A DNA stretch of 64,000 bases from NCBI GenBank assembly GCA_900110395.1, contig FODP01000004.1, positions 340,951 to 404,950 on the forward strand, in the 5' to 3' direction. This document shows positions 50,752 to 59,104 of the stretch, piece after piece. This DNA is from Rhodospirillales bacterium URHD0017 (GTDB taxonomy: Bacteria > Pseudomonadota > Alphaproteobacteria > Reyranellales > Reyranellaceae). A program made the translations under genes and the position numbers. The notes below the pieces were generated by a model. It was not told the origin of the DNA. It searched no databases and saw nothing but the letters and a program-made list of their open reading frames with translations. The stretch's first letter is position 1; every line of letters starts with the position of its first letter.

Positions 50752-51972
50752 ATGGCTTATGTCTTCGACCTCGGCAATCCGGCAACCAATGCCAATCCCT
50801 TCCCGGAATTCGCGCGCCTGCGCAACGAAGACCCGGTGCACTGGTCGCCGGCGATGAAGGCGTGGATCATCACGCGCTACGCCGATGTGAAGCAGGTGGC
50901 GCTGAACAACCGGCAGATATCGGCCGACCGGCTGACGCCCTTCTTCAAGGCCAATCCCGAATACCAGAAAGGCTCGATCGAGAGCCTGGTGCGCTACCTC
51001 AATCACTGGATGGTATTCCGCGATCCGCCCGACCACACCCGCCTGCGCCGGCTGTTCACCAAGGCGTTCACGCCGACCGCGGTCTCGAATCTCACGTCCA
51101 ACATCGAGGATATCATTGGCCACTTGCTCGATGGCATGCAGTCCAAGGCAAGGCGCGGCGAGCCGATCGATTTCATCGCCGACTTCGCCTATCCCCTGCC
51201 CGCCTCGGTGATCATGGACCTCTTAGGGGTGCCGCGCGCCGATCTCGAACGGGTAAAGGTCTGGTCGGACGACATCGCGCTGTTCATCGGCACGGCCCAG
51301 GTCGCGGGCAACAAGTACCTGCGCGCCGAGACCGGCGCCAAGGCGATGTCGGACTATTTCCGTGGCCTGGTCGAGGCGCGAACCGCGGTGCCCACCGGCG
51401 ACATGATCAGCCAGCTCGTACTGGCGCGTGACGACCGCGATGCGCTGTCGACCGACGAGATCATCGGCACCTGCATCCTGCTGCTGTTCGCCGGCCACGA
51501 GACCACGACCAACCTGATCGGCAACGGCTTCCTCTATTCGATGAAGAACCGCGAGCAGTGGGAGCGCCTGGTCGCCGAGCCGGCAATGGCCGGCAGCGCC
51601 ATCGAGGAATGGCTGCGCTACGACGGCCCCTCAGGCGCCTTCGCGCGCGTCGCCGCCGCCGATCTCAAGATGGGCGGCCGGACGATCCGAGAGGGCCAGC
51701 GCGTCTTTGCCTTCATGAACTCGGCCAATCGCGACCCCGAGGCGTTCGACGATCCCGAGCGCTTCGACATCGGCCGTACGCAGAACCCGCACATGACCTT
51801 CGGTCACGGCATCCATTTCTGCCTTGGCGCGCCGTTGGCGAGGCTGGAATCGGAGATCGCCGCGACGCGTCTGGCCGAGCGCCTGCCGCAGATTCGACTG
51901 CAAGGCGGCGAGCCCGAATGGCACGATTCGCTGATCCTGCGCGGCGTGAAGAGCCTGCCGGTGACGCTGTGA
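50752..51972 (+). CDS. Cytochrome P450
   Basis: 406 residues, a soluble bacterial class I P450. The I-helix oxygen-activation motif is LLFAGHETTTN, the K-helix ExxR is in EEWLRYDGP, and the haem loop FGHGIHFCLGAPLARLE has the axial Cys357. It resembles the CYP family of alphaproteobacterial terpenoid/fatty-acid hydroxylases, but the substrate cannot be deduced. No ferredoxin or ferredoxin reductase gene is adjacent. The stop overlaps the GTG of the next dehydrogenase gene, so they act together. Confidence 0.93.
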   Translation: MAYVFDLGNPATNANPFPEFARLRNEDPVHWSPAMKAWIITRYADVKQVALNNRQISADRLTPFFKANPEYQKGSIESLVRYLNHWMVFRDPPDHTRLRRLFTKAFTPTAVSNLTSNIEDIIGHLLDGMQSKARRGEPIDFIADFAYPLPASVIMDLLGVPRADLERVKVWSDDIALFIGTAQVAGNKYLRAETGAKAMSDYFRGLVEARTAVPTGDMISQLVLARDDRDALSTDEIIGTCILLLFAGHETTTNLIGNGFLYSMKNREQWERLVAEPAMAGSAIEEWLRYDGPSGAFARVAAADLKMGGRTIREGQRVFAFMNSANRDPEAFDDPERFDIGRTQNPHMTFGHGIHFCLGAPLARLESEIAATRLAERLPQIRLQGGEPEWHDSLILRGVKSLPVTL

Positions 51973-52973
51973 AAGCGATGATCTGCCGCCAATGGGGCGG
52001 CCCCGAGGACCTGAAGCTCGAGGACGTCGAACCTGCCGCGCTCAAGTCCGGCCAAGTCCGCATCAAGGTCAAAGCAGCCGGCGTCAGCTTCGCCACGACC
52101 CTGGTGATCGCGGGCAAGTACCAGCGCCGGCCGCCCTTCCCGTTCGCGCCGGGCACCGAAGTCTCGGGCGTCGTGACCGAGGTGTCGCCGGCCTGCCAGC
52201 GGCTGAAAGTCGGCGATGAGGTCGTGGCGGTGCTCGACTGGGGCGGCCTCGCCGAGGAGGCGGTGGCGCACGAGGTCAATGTCTTCGCCAAGCCGAAGAC
52301 CGTGGGCTTCGCCGAGGCGATCCAACTCGCCATCTCCTACCCGACGTCGGCCGGTGCGCTGACTTGGCCGATGGCGCTCGACGTACAGAGGGGCCAGACG
52401 CTGCTGGTGCACGCCGCGGCGGGCGGCGTCGGCATGGCGGCGGTCGAGATCGGCAAGATCCTCGACGCTACGGTGATCGCGACCGCAGGCGGCTCGCGCA
52501 AGACGGCCTTCGTCAAGGAGCGCGGCGCCGATCACGTCATCGACTACGCCACCCAGGACTTCCGCGAGGAGGTGCTGAAGCTTACCAACGGCCGCGGCGT
52601 CGATCGGGTCTACGACCCGGTGGGCGGCGACGTCTTCGCCCAGTCGCTGCGCTGCATGGCGATCGAGAGCCGCATCTGCCCCATTGGGTTCGCCGGCGGC
52701 ACCATTCCGCAGATTCCGGCCAACATCCTTCTGATCAAGACCATCGCCGTGACCGGCTTCAACTATGGCTACTATGTCGGCTGGAGCCCGCACGACGCGC
52801 GCTTCGAACAGGCCGACCGCACCTTCGCCCTGATGGAGCGTATCCGCGGCTGGTGCGAGGCAGGGCTTTGCCGGCCGCATGTCGACCGCACCTTCCGGCT
52901 CGACCAGGCGGCGGAGGCGATGCGCGCGCTGCTGGAACGCTCGGTGACCGGGCGGGTGGCGATCGCGCTATAG
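51969..52973 (+). CDS. Medium-chain (quinone oxidoreductase-like) NADPH dehydrogenase
   Basis: 334 residues from GTG at 51969, overlapping the P450 stop (GTGA); an ATG three codons later is also possible. MDR fold without structural-zinc cysteines: PFAPGTEVSGVV, LLVHAAAGGVGMAAVEIGK (cofactor loop AAxGGVG) and DRVYDPVGGDVFAQSL. Enzymes of this group reduce quinones or enones with NADPH. It could act on the product of the neighbouring P450. Confidence 0.88.
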   Translation: MKAMICRQWGGPEDLKLEDVEPAALKSGQVRIKVKAAGVSFATTLVIAGKYQRRPPFPFAPGTEVSGVVTEVSPACQRLKVGDEVVAVLDWGGLAEEAVAHEVNVFAKPKTVGFAEAIQLAISYPTSAGALTWPMALDVQRGQTLLVHAAAGGVGMAAVEIGKILDATVIATAGGSRKTAFVKERGADHVIDYATQDFREEVLKLTNGRGVDRVYDPVGGDVFAQSLRCMAIESRICPIGFAGGTIPQIPANILLIKTIAVTGFNYGYYVGWSPHDARFEQADRTFALMERIRGWCEAGLCRPHVDRTFRLDQAAEAMRALLERSVTGRVAIAL

Positions 52974-53002
52974 CCTCCGAAGCTCCGCAGGAGCGAAGCA
53001 GG

Positions 53003-54391
53003 CTAGCTCTGGCGCTGCTTCAGGAAGGCGGCTCGTTCGGCGGGCGATTCGATATGAGTTGAAAGGGCCTGCCAGAGAACCTCGACGGACGAGGTACTGG
53101 CCGCCGCGCGCCGCACCAGCACTCGGGCGATCGGCCCCACGAACTGCGTCAGCGCCGCCTGTGCCCGCTCGAGCTCCTGTTCGGGCAGGGTCACGCGGCC
53201 ACTACCGCGGCCACTGCTGTCGCTGAGCGGAGGGCCGCCCGTTGGCGGCGTGGGCGGACGAAGCCGCACCAGCGAGGCTGTCTCGCGCAGGAACCGCTCG
53301 CGATCGGCCTGGTCGGGCACCGACAGCGAGACCTCCGCAACAAGGTCGGCGGCGGAGCGGCCGCGCGCGGCGCCTGTCTGCACCAGGACCCGCGCGACTG
53401 GACCGACATAGTCGCGGAGCTTCTCCTCCAGCGTCTTCAGCAGCGTGGGATCGAGCGGTGGGTGCGGCCTGCGCCCGGCCGAGTCCTCGCGCGGCGCACG
53501 CGGCGTCACCACCACCGTTGTGACTCTGGCCTCGGGCGCAATGCGCGTGCTGTCGGGCGACGCCTCCTTCAGCACCTGGCGGAGGGCATCGGCCATGTCG
53601 GCGCCGGTGTCGAAGCGATCCGCCGGATGCTTGCCCATGGCGCGCTCGAGGACCAGCTGCAGGCGAGGCGCCGCGTTGCGCACATGGGCCGGCAGCAGCG
53701 GCAGGCTGTCGTTCTGGATGCGGTGACTGACCTCGGTCACGTTGCGGCCCTGGAAGGCGCGTTCGCCGGCGACCATCTCGTACAGCATGGCGCCGGCGGA
53801 AAAGATATCGGATCGGCCGTCGACGATTTCGTCGCCGCGGCACTGCTCGGGTGACATGTAGGACGGCGTGCCGATCGTCGAGAAGATGGTCGTGGTCTCG
53901 ACGTTCATCAGCTTCGAGATGCCGAAATCGCCCACCTTCACGCGATGATCGGCGGTCAGCATGATGTTGCCGGGCTTGATGTCCTGGTGGATCACGCCCT
54001 GCTCGTGCGCGCTGGTCAGCGCATCGAGGACCTGTTCCATGATGCCGATCGCGTCCGGAACGGCCATGACCGGCTCGTCGTCGAGAAGCTGGCGCAGGCT
54101 TTGCCCGGCGACGAACTCCATCGCCAGGTAAGGCTGCTCCTCGTGCAGGGCGAAGTCATAGACCGCGACGATGTTGGGATGCGCGCAACGCGCGGCCGCC
54201 TCGGCCTCGCGGCGGAAGCGCTTGATGTAATCGGCGCGGTCGGCGCCACTCATCAGCTTGGTCGAGATCAGCTTGATGGCGACGGTCCGGCGCAGGACGG
54301 GATCCTGCGCCCTGTAGATCTGGCCCATGCCGCCAACGCCGACCAGCTCCTCGACGACGTAGCGGCCGATGTTGGGCGGGAGCGGCTGCAT
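53003..54391 (-). CDS. Cytosolic Ser/Thr protein kinase with duplicated C-terminal domain
   Basis: 462 residues. Complete Hanks-type kinase: glycine loop GVGGMG at 18-23, K40, E63, catalytic HQD with D137, N142, DFG with D155, and GTPSYMSPEQ at 174-183. There is no transmembrane segment, unlike PknB-type receptors. After a linker (about 280-315), two homologous units follow: LKTLEEKLRDYVGPVARVLV (from 318) and LERAQAALTQFVGPIARVLV (from 407), each about 58 residues with a common ERxxFL-type end. It is followed 25 bases upstream on the same strand by the haem sensor gene; they form one unit with the caspase-like gene. Confidence 0.9.
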   Translation of the reverse strand: MQPLPPNIGRYVVEELVGVGGMGQIYRAQDPVLRRTVAIKLISTKLMSGADRADYIKRFRREAEAAARCAHPNIVAVYDFALHEEQPYLAMEFVAGQSLRQLLDDEPVMAVPDAIGIMEQVLDALTSAHEQGVIHQDIKPGNIMLTADHRVKVGDFGISKLMNVETTTIFSTIGTPSYMSPEQCRGDEIVDGRSDIFSAGAMLYEMVAGERAFQGRNVTEVSHRIQNDSLPLLPAHVRNAAPRLQLVLERAMGKHPADRFDTGADMADALRQVLKEASPDSTRIAPEARVTTVVVTPRAPREDSAGRRPHPPLDPTLLKTLEEKLRDYVGPVARVLVQTGAARGRSAADLVAEVSLSVPDQADRERFLRETASLVRLRPPTPPTGGPPLSDSSGRGSGRVTLPEQELERAQAALTQFVGPIARVLVRRAAASTSSVEVLWQALSTHIESPAERAAFLKQRQS

Positions 54392-54416
54392 GGCTACCGT
54401 TCCCGCGGAACTCCGC

Positions 54417-55292
54417 TCATGTACCCTCCAGCATCCTCATGGCGTTCTGCAGGCTGCGATGCATCAGGTTGAACGAGCGGCCCAGCGACGAGATCTCGTC
54501 GCCCCCCTTGACCGGATATTCCGGCACGTCGGTCTTGCCGGCGCTGACATCGCGCGCCAGCGCGGTGATCTGCTGTATCGGCTTCAGGATGAAGAAGTGC
54601 ATCAGCACGTTCAGCACCACCAGCATCGCCACGAACACCGCGCTCAGCGACCCCGCGAAAGCGAGCAACGACCGGTTGGCGCGATTGAGCGCGACGCTCA
54701 TCGGCACCGAAACGATCTGCGCCCCGATCACGTCGTTCAGCTGCCAGCCGAAGCCGTTGCTGTTGCCGTAGAGGTCGACCATGGTCGCCGGCGCCGCCGC
54801 AGGCGTCGAATGACAGGCAAGACAGGCCTTGTCAGTCAGGCGAAACGGCCGGGCAAAGGTCAGGAACGGACCGGTCGCCGTCTCGCGCAGGCCGACGAAC
54901 TCGGCAAGCTTGGGATCGTTCTTGAAGGCGTGGATGACGTCCGACTCCCAGTTCGTGGCACGGTCGGCCGGATTGGTCGGGTTGAGGGCCGCTTCCTTGT
55001 ACGAATAGTCGGGGAAGTCCTTCTGCAGCTGATGCAGCACGGTCTGCGCCGAATAGGACGGGACCGAATGGGGCAGAAAGCGCACCGCGAGCTGGTCGAC
55101 GATCAGCGGCCTGATCTCGTTCTGGGTGTAACCGCGGACCGCAGTGCCGCTGCGCATGATCAGCGTCGCTTCGTTCAACATCTGGCGCCTGGCTTCCTCG
55201 ATCGTGATCTCTCTGGCGAGGAAGGTGGCGATCGCAAGCCCGATCAGGAAAGCGCTGACCATGACCAGATTGAATTTCGTCCGGAGCCCCAC
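54417..55292 (-). CDS. Membrane sensor with DUF3365-like c-haem domain and HAMP
   Basis: 291 residues from GTG. One N-terminal helix (8-26), a periplasmic domain of about 170 residues with a c-type haem site CLACH at 157-161, a second helix (about 208-234) and a cytoplasmic HAMP domain (234-286). It ends there with no kinase, cyclase or MCP output. Periplasmic single-haem domains of this DUF3365/Tll0287 type sense redox state or gases. The signal could be passed to the kinase encoded next to it (inference). Confidence 0.83.
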   Translation of the reverse strand: MGLRTKFNLVMVSAFLIGLAIATFLAREITIEEARRQMLNEATLIMRSGTAVRGYTQNEIRPLIVDQLAVRFLPHSVPSYSAQTVLHQLQKDFPDYSYKEAALNPTNPADRATNWESDVIHAFKNDPKLAEFVGLRETATGPFLTFARPFRLTDKACLACHSTPAAAPATMVDLYGNSNGFGWQLNDVIGAQIVSVPMSVALNRANRSLLAFAGSLSAVFVAMLVVLNVLMHFFILKPIQQITALARDVSAGKTDVPEYPVKGGDEISSLGRSFNLMHRSLQNAMRMLEGT

Positions 55293-55315
55293 GGCATAAC
55301 CTCTTGTGTCGATGC

Positions 55316-56365
55316 TCAGCGCACGGTGTTGACGAGCTTTGTCGCTTGTTCGGCGGTGAGACGACCGGTCATTTCCGCTTTGATCTCGAACTGATAGCGA
55401 CGAATGGCAGCGCGAGTTTCCGGCCCAAAGGTGGCGTCTATGCGGCCGGAATAGTATCCCAGGGTGGCCAGCACCAGCTGAACCTGCCGCCGGTCCTGAT
55501 CGGACATGCGATCCTCGTCCACCATCGCCTGTTGCGGCGCTGCCGGCGCGGCTGCGGCCGGCGGTGCACTGGCGGCTGGCGGCGGCGTCGGAGCCGGGGC
55601 CGGCGGCGGTGCGGCGGCGACCGGCGTGGGCGGCGGCTTGCCGCCGACGAGGAACGACGGGCGACCGGTCGCGGCAACGAAGAAGGCGGTGCCGGCGGCG
55701 CCCTTGGCGAGCTCGGCCCGCATGCCGCCGACGAACTTCTCGAGGCTGACCTCGTCGCCCGCCAGCTGGCCGCGCAAGGCCTGCGCGGCAGCGGTCGGCC
55801 CCTGGGCGGCGGCATCGTTGTTGACGCCGATGACGGCAAAGCTGCCCGGCTGGATCTGCTCACCCAGCCGAGCGAAGCCGGTCGCGGGAGCGCCCGGCGG
55901 CTGGAACCCGTCGAGGAGGACCACGCCACTGCTGTCGCCGACGCGCGCCAGACTGTCGACCAGGCTCTTGGAGATCAGGCCCTGGGTCAGAACGTCGTTT
56001 TCGCGCTTGACGTCCGCGGCGGCCGGCAGAAGGAACGAGCGGCCGTTGAATTCCTGCGCGTAGCCGCAGTAGTAGACGACGGCGACCGACGGCGGCGACG
56101 CCGTCGTGCGCTTTGCCAGGGCGCCGATGGCGGCGTCGAACTCGCCCCGTCGCACGTCGCTTCGCTCGACGACCTCGAAGCCCCTGGCCTTCAAGGCGTC
56201 GCGTGCGGCAGCGGCCGAGGCGGTGCATCGCGCCAGCGGCGGCAGGTTGGCATACTGGGCATTGGAAATGATCAGGGCCGTCCGTAGCGGCTGGGACTGC
56301 GCCGGGCTGATATTCCAACAGAGACCGGCGAAGCCGAGCAGAACGGTAACGAGACAAGCGCGCAT
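55316..56365 (-). CDS. Secreted caspase-fold protein lacking catalytic residues, with peptidoglycan-binding-like domain
   Basis: 349 residues from the ATG at 56365 (signal MRACLVTVLLGFAGLCWNISPAQS). The caspase p20-like domain starts with RTALIISNAQYANLPPL. At the catalytic His position (family GH in YYxGH) it has Tyr102 in VVYYCGY, and at the catalytic Cys position (LLDAC) it reads LLDGF with Phe154, so the dyad is absent. A Pro/Ala-rich linker of about 45 residues leads to a C-terminal PG_binding_1-like domain (VLATLGYYSGRIDATFGPETRAAIRRYQ). Probably a periplasmic pseudoprotease. It is first of a three-gene unit with the haem sensor and kinase. Confidence 0.85.
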   Translation of the reverse strand: MRACLVTVLLGFAGLCWNISPAQSQPLRTALIISNAQYANLPPLARCTASAAAARDALKARGFEVVERSDVRRGEFDAAIGALAKRTTASPPSVAVVYYCGYAQEFNGRSFLLPAAADVKRENDVLTQGLISKSLVDSLARVGDSSGVVLLDGFQPPGAPATGFARLGEQIQPGSFAVIGVNNDAAAQGPTAAAQALRGQLAGDEVSLEKFVGGMRAELAKGAAGTAFFVAATGRPSFLVGGKPPPTPVAAAPPPAPAPTPPPAASAPPAAAAPAAPQQAMVDEDRMSDQDRRQVQLVLATLGYYSGRIDATFGPETRAAIRRYQFEIKAEMTGRLTAEQATKLVNTVR

Positions 56366-56578
56366 CAGGAGTAACCCATCAGTCCGTCGGGAGATTTCCG
56401 ACATCGCACAACTTGTGCAGTCAAGTGTCACCCGTTCCCGGCGCCAAGGCAATAGAGAGCGGGGGGACGGCTCGCAAGGTGGCAGATTTTTTCCCACGAC
56501 AATGTGACTTTGCGCACCGCCGCGAAGACCGACCGCCTCGCCGGATGCGGCCGGTGCGCCAGCCGGACGACGTGTGCG

Positions 56579-57310
56579 CTAGGCGATGTCACTCGCCTGG
56601 ATGCGCTTCACGCCAGCGTCGGTCATCTGTTTCCACGCCGCGGCCAGCGAGCCGTTGAGGTCGATGGCGCGCGTGGCGTCCTCGATGACGTAGGCCGTGA
56701 AGCCGAGCTTGCGCGCATCCATCGCCGTCCAGGCGACGCAGAAGTCGGTGGCGAGCCCGGTGACGAACACCGTGTCGACGCCACGCTCCTTCAGGTAGCC
56801 CGCCAGCCCGGTCATGGTTTTGCCGTCGGCCTCGACGAAGGCCGAGTAGCTGTCGACGTCCTTGCGGAAACCCTTGCGGATGATCAGCCCCGCAGTCGGC
56901 AGCTTGAGATCCTTGTGCAGGGCCGCGTCATCCGAGCCTTGCACGCAGTGGTCGGGCCACAGGACCTGCGTACCGTAGGGCATCGACGTGGTCTCGAACG
57001 GCTTCTTGCCGGCATGGGTGCTGGCGAACGAGGCGTGGCCCGGCGTGTGCCAGTCCTGCGTCACCACGATGTTCTGGAACGAGGCCGCGAGCTTGTTGAT
57101 CACCGGCACGACGGCGGCGCCACCCTTCACCGGCAAGGTGCCGCCATCGATGAAGCAGTTCTGGACGTCGACCACGATCAGCGCCGATTTGGCGTCGGGC
57201 TTGATGCTGCCGGCGGCTCGCGCCGCGCCGAAGCCGGCGACGAGACAGGCAGCGGCGGTCGACCCCAGGAAAAGACGGCGTGAGAATTCGGCTGAGGCAT
57301 TGGCGGGCAT
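56579..57310 (-). CDS. Tat-exported isochorismatase-family hydrolase, nicotinamidase-like
   Basis: 243 residues from the ATG at 57310. The N-terminus has a Tat-type signal SRRLFLGSTAAACLVAGFGAARA. The cysteine hydrolase core shows the catalytic Asp in ALIVVDVQNCF, metal-site residues in TQDWHTPGHASF and H in WPDHCVQ, Lys in IIRKG and the nucleophilic Cys in GLATDFCVAWTAMDA, the nicotinamidase/pyrazinamidase arrangement. Export of such an enzyme is unusual, because PncA is normally cytosolic; it may salvage external nicotinamide or hydrolyse another amide. Single gene. Confidence 0.86.
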   Translation of the reverse strand: MPANASAEFSRRLFLGSTAAACLVAGFGAARAAGSIKPDAKSALIVVDVQNCFIDGGTLPVKGGAAVVPVINKLAASFQNIVVTQDWHTPGHASFASTHAGKKPFETTSMPYGTQVLWPDHCVQGSDDAALHKDLKLPTAGLIIRKGFRKDVDSYSAFVEADGKTMTGLAGYLKERGVDTVFVTGLATDFCVAWTAMDARKLGFTAYVIEDATRAIDLNGSLAAAWKQMTDAGVKRIQASDIA

Positions 57311-57437
57311 GGCAACCTCCATCGAGATAGCAGCCTGGAAGTCTAAAGCATAATCCGCTCGGCTGTAATCAGCCGAGTGGATTGTGCCTGCTGAAACAGG
57401 CAACACTCGTGCGCGCATTTGGCGGGCCGACGGCCAT

Positions 57438-58964
57438 TCATGGATCGCGCTTTACACCCCGCATGAAGGCCGCCAGCGGCATTGCCGCCAGGGCGGCGAA
57501 GGCCATCAGGTAGAAGGCGTTGAGATAGCCGATCATCGCCGCCTGCCGCAGGATCTCGTTCGACAGGGTCTGCAGGCTGGCGGTGCCGTCGAGGCTCCAT
57601 TGCGGCGGCAGGCCGGGCTCGGTCAGCGTCTTGTTGTAGGGCGTGATGTACTCGGTCATGCGCGAATAGTTCGAGGCGGTCGACCGGCTGACGATCAGCA
57701 CGGCCACCGAGATGAACAGGCTGGAGCCGAAGTTGCGCATCAGGGTGAACACGGCCGAGCCTTCCGTCACCTGGCGCGGCGGCAGGGTCGAGAAGGCCAT
57801 CACCGTCATCGGCGTGAAGGAGATCGACTGGCCGAGCCCGAGCATGAAATTGCCCCAGAACACGTCGCTGTCGGTCAGGTTGATGTTCCACTGCGCCATC
57901 CAGAAGCCCGCCATCGCCTGGATGCCCATGCCGCAGACGATGGCGAAGCGCGGCGCGATGCGGGTGAGCTGGACGATGAACAGGAATGCCGCCCAGTTGC
58001 CCATGCCGCGCGCGGCGATCAGCGTGGCGATGGCGTTGTCGGGGTAGCCACGCAGGTCGTGCAGCAGGGTCGGGAACAGCACGATGCTGGTGAAGTTCAG
58101 CATGCCCATCACCAGGGCGAGCAGGATGCCGATGGTGAAGTTGCGATCGAGCAGCAGACGCGGATTGACGAACGGCTCGGGCACGGTCAGGCAATGCACG
58201 ACGAAGATCCAGAGCGCGAGCGCGCCGGTGAAGGCGTAGAGGACCATCTCCGTCGATTCGAACCAGTCCAGACGATGGCCGCGGTCGAAGATCAACTGGG
58301 CGCAGGTGATCGCGACGGAGAGCGCGATGAAACCGGTCCAGTCGAACTTCACGGGACTGCGCGCCGTGTAGTCGCGCAAGGCGAACCAGATGCAGATCAG
58401 GGCGCAGAGGCCGGGCGGCACGATGATGAAGAAGGCGGCGCGCCAGTCATAGGCTTCGCTCGCCATGCTGCCGACGATCGGACCGAGCACAGGCCCGAAC
58501 ACCGCGCCGACGCCCCACATCACGATCGCCATGGGCTGCAGATGCTTGGGAAAGGTCGCGAGCAGGATGGCCTGGCCAAGCGGCATGATCGCCGCGCCGA
58601 AGGCACCCTGTCCCACCCGCGCCAGGATCAGGGTCTCCAGGCTGCCGGCGAAACCGCACAGCAGCGAAGTGATGGTGAAACCGAGCACGGTGAAGAACAT
58701 CAGGTTGCGCCAGCCCAGCCGGCTCGCCAGCCAACCGGTCATCGGCGTGGCGACGGCGGTGGCCACCAGGTTCAGCGTGATCACCCAGGAGATCTCCTCC
58801 TGCGTCGCCGACAGGTTGCCGCGCATCTGCGGCAGCACCAGGTTGGCGATGGTGATGGTCATGCCGAACAGCATGTTCGCGAGCTGGACCATCAACAGGA
58901 TGAGCCACTGCCGCCCGCTGATCGTGAACAGGCCGCCCTTGTCCTCAGCGACGACTGTCGTCAT
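57438..58964 (-). CDS. DHA2-family MFS multidrug efflux transporter (EmrB/QacA type)
   Basis: 508 residues and about 14 hydrophobic helices. The DHA2 helix-1 motif NMLFGMTITIANLVLPQMRGNLSATQEEISWVITLNLVATAVATPMTGWLASRLGWR is easily seen, and motif C appears in GVGAVFGPVLGPIVGS. It uses proton motive force to export lipophilic drugs. Its usual partner, an EmrA-type membrane fusion protein, is not adjacent, and no regulator gene flanks it. Confidence 0.9.
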   Translation of the reverse strand: MTTVVAEDKGGLFTISGRQWLILLMVQLANMLFGMTITIANLVLPQMRGNLSATQEEISWVITLNLVATAVATPMTGWLASRLGWRNLMFFTVLGFTITSLLCGFAGSLETLILARVGQGAFGAAIMPLGQAILLATFPKHLQPMAIVMWGVGAVFGPVLGPIVGSMASEAYDWRAAFFIIVPPGLCALICIWFALRDYTARSPVKFDWTGFIALSVAITCAQLIFDRGHRLDWFESTEMVLYAFTGALALWIFVVHCLTVPEPFVNPRLLLDRNFTIGILLALVMGMLNFTSIVLFPTLLHDLRGYPDNAIATLIAARGMGNWAAFLFIVQLTRIAPRFAIVCGMGIQAMAGFWMAQWNINLTDSDVFWGNFMLGLGQSISFTPMTVMAFSTLPPRQVTEGSAVFTLMRNFGSSLFISVAVLIVSRSTASNYSRMTEYITPYNKTLTEPGLPPQWSLDGTASLQTLSNEILRQAAMIGYLNAFYLMAFAALAAMPLAAFMRGVKRDP

Positions 58965-59060
58965 TCCCCCGGATCATCGTTGTTCTTGCCGCGATGATTC
59001 GGCAGGACGCCGACGAATGACAGGACAAACGCGTGCTGCGTTGCACCAATTCGTCCCTGT

Positions 59061-59100
59061 CTTGCCGGAGCGCGGACCTCCTAGGTCGCAGTCCGGCAAG
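59061..59100. repeat. Inverted repeat, CTTGCCGGA...TCCGGCAAG
   Basis: Outer arms CTTGCCGGA (59061-59069) and TCCGGCAAG (59092-59100) are perfectly complementary, with a second nested imperfect palindrome (GCGGACCTCCTAGGTCGC) inside. It contains GGAGCGCGGACCTCC, also seen in the repeat at 28236-28294. It lies between the amidohydrolase stop and the DHA2 transporter start. Confidence 0.75.
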
Positions 59101-59104
59101 ACGC

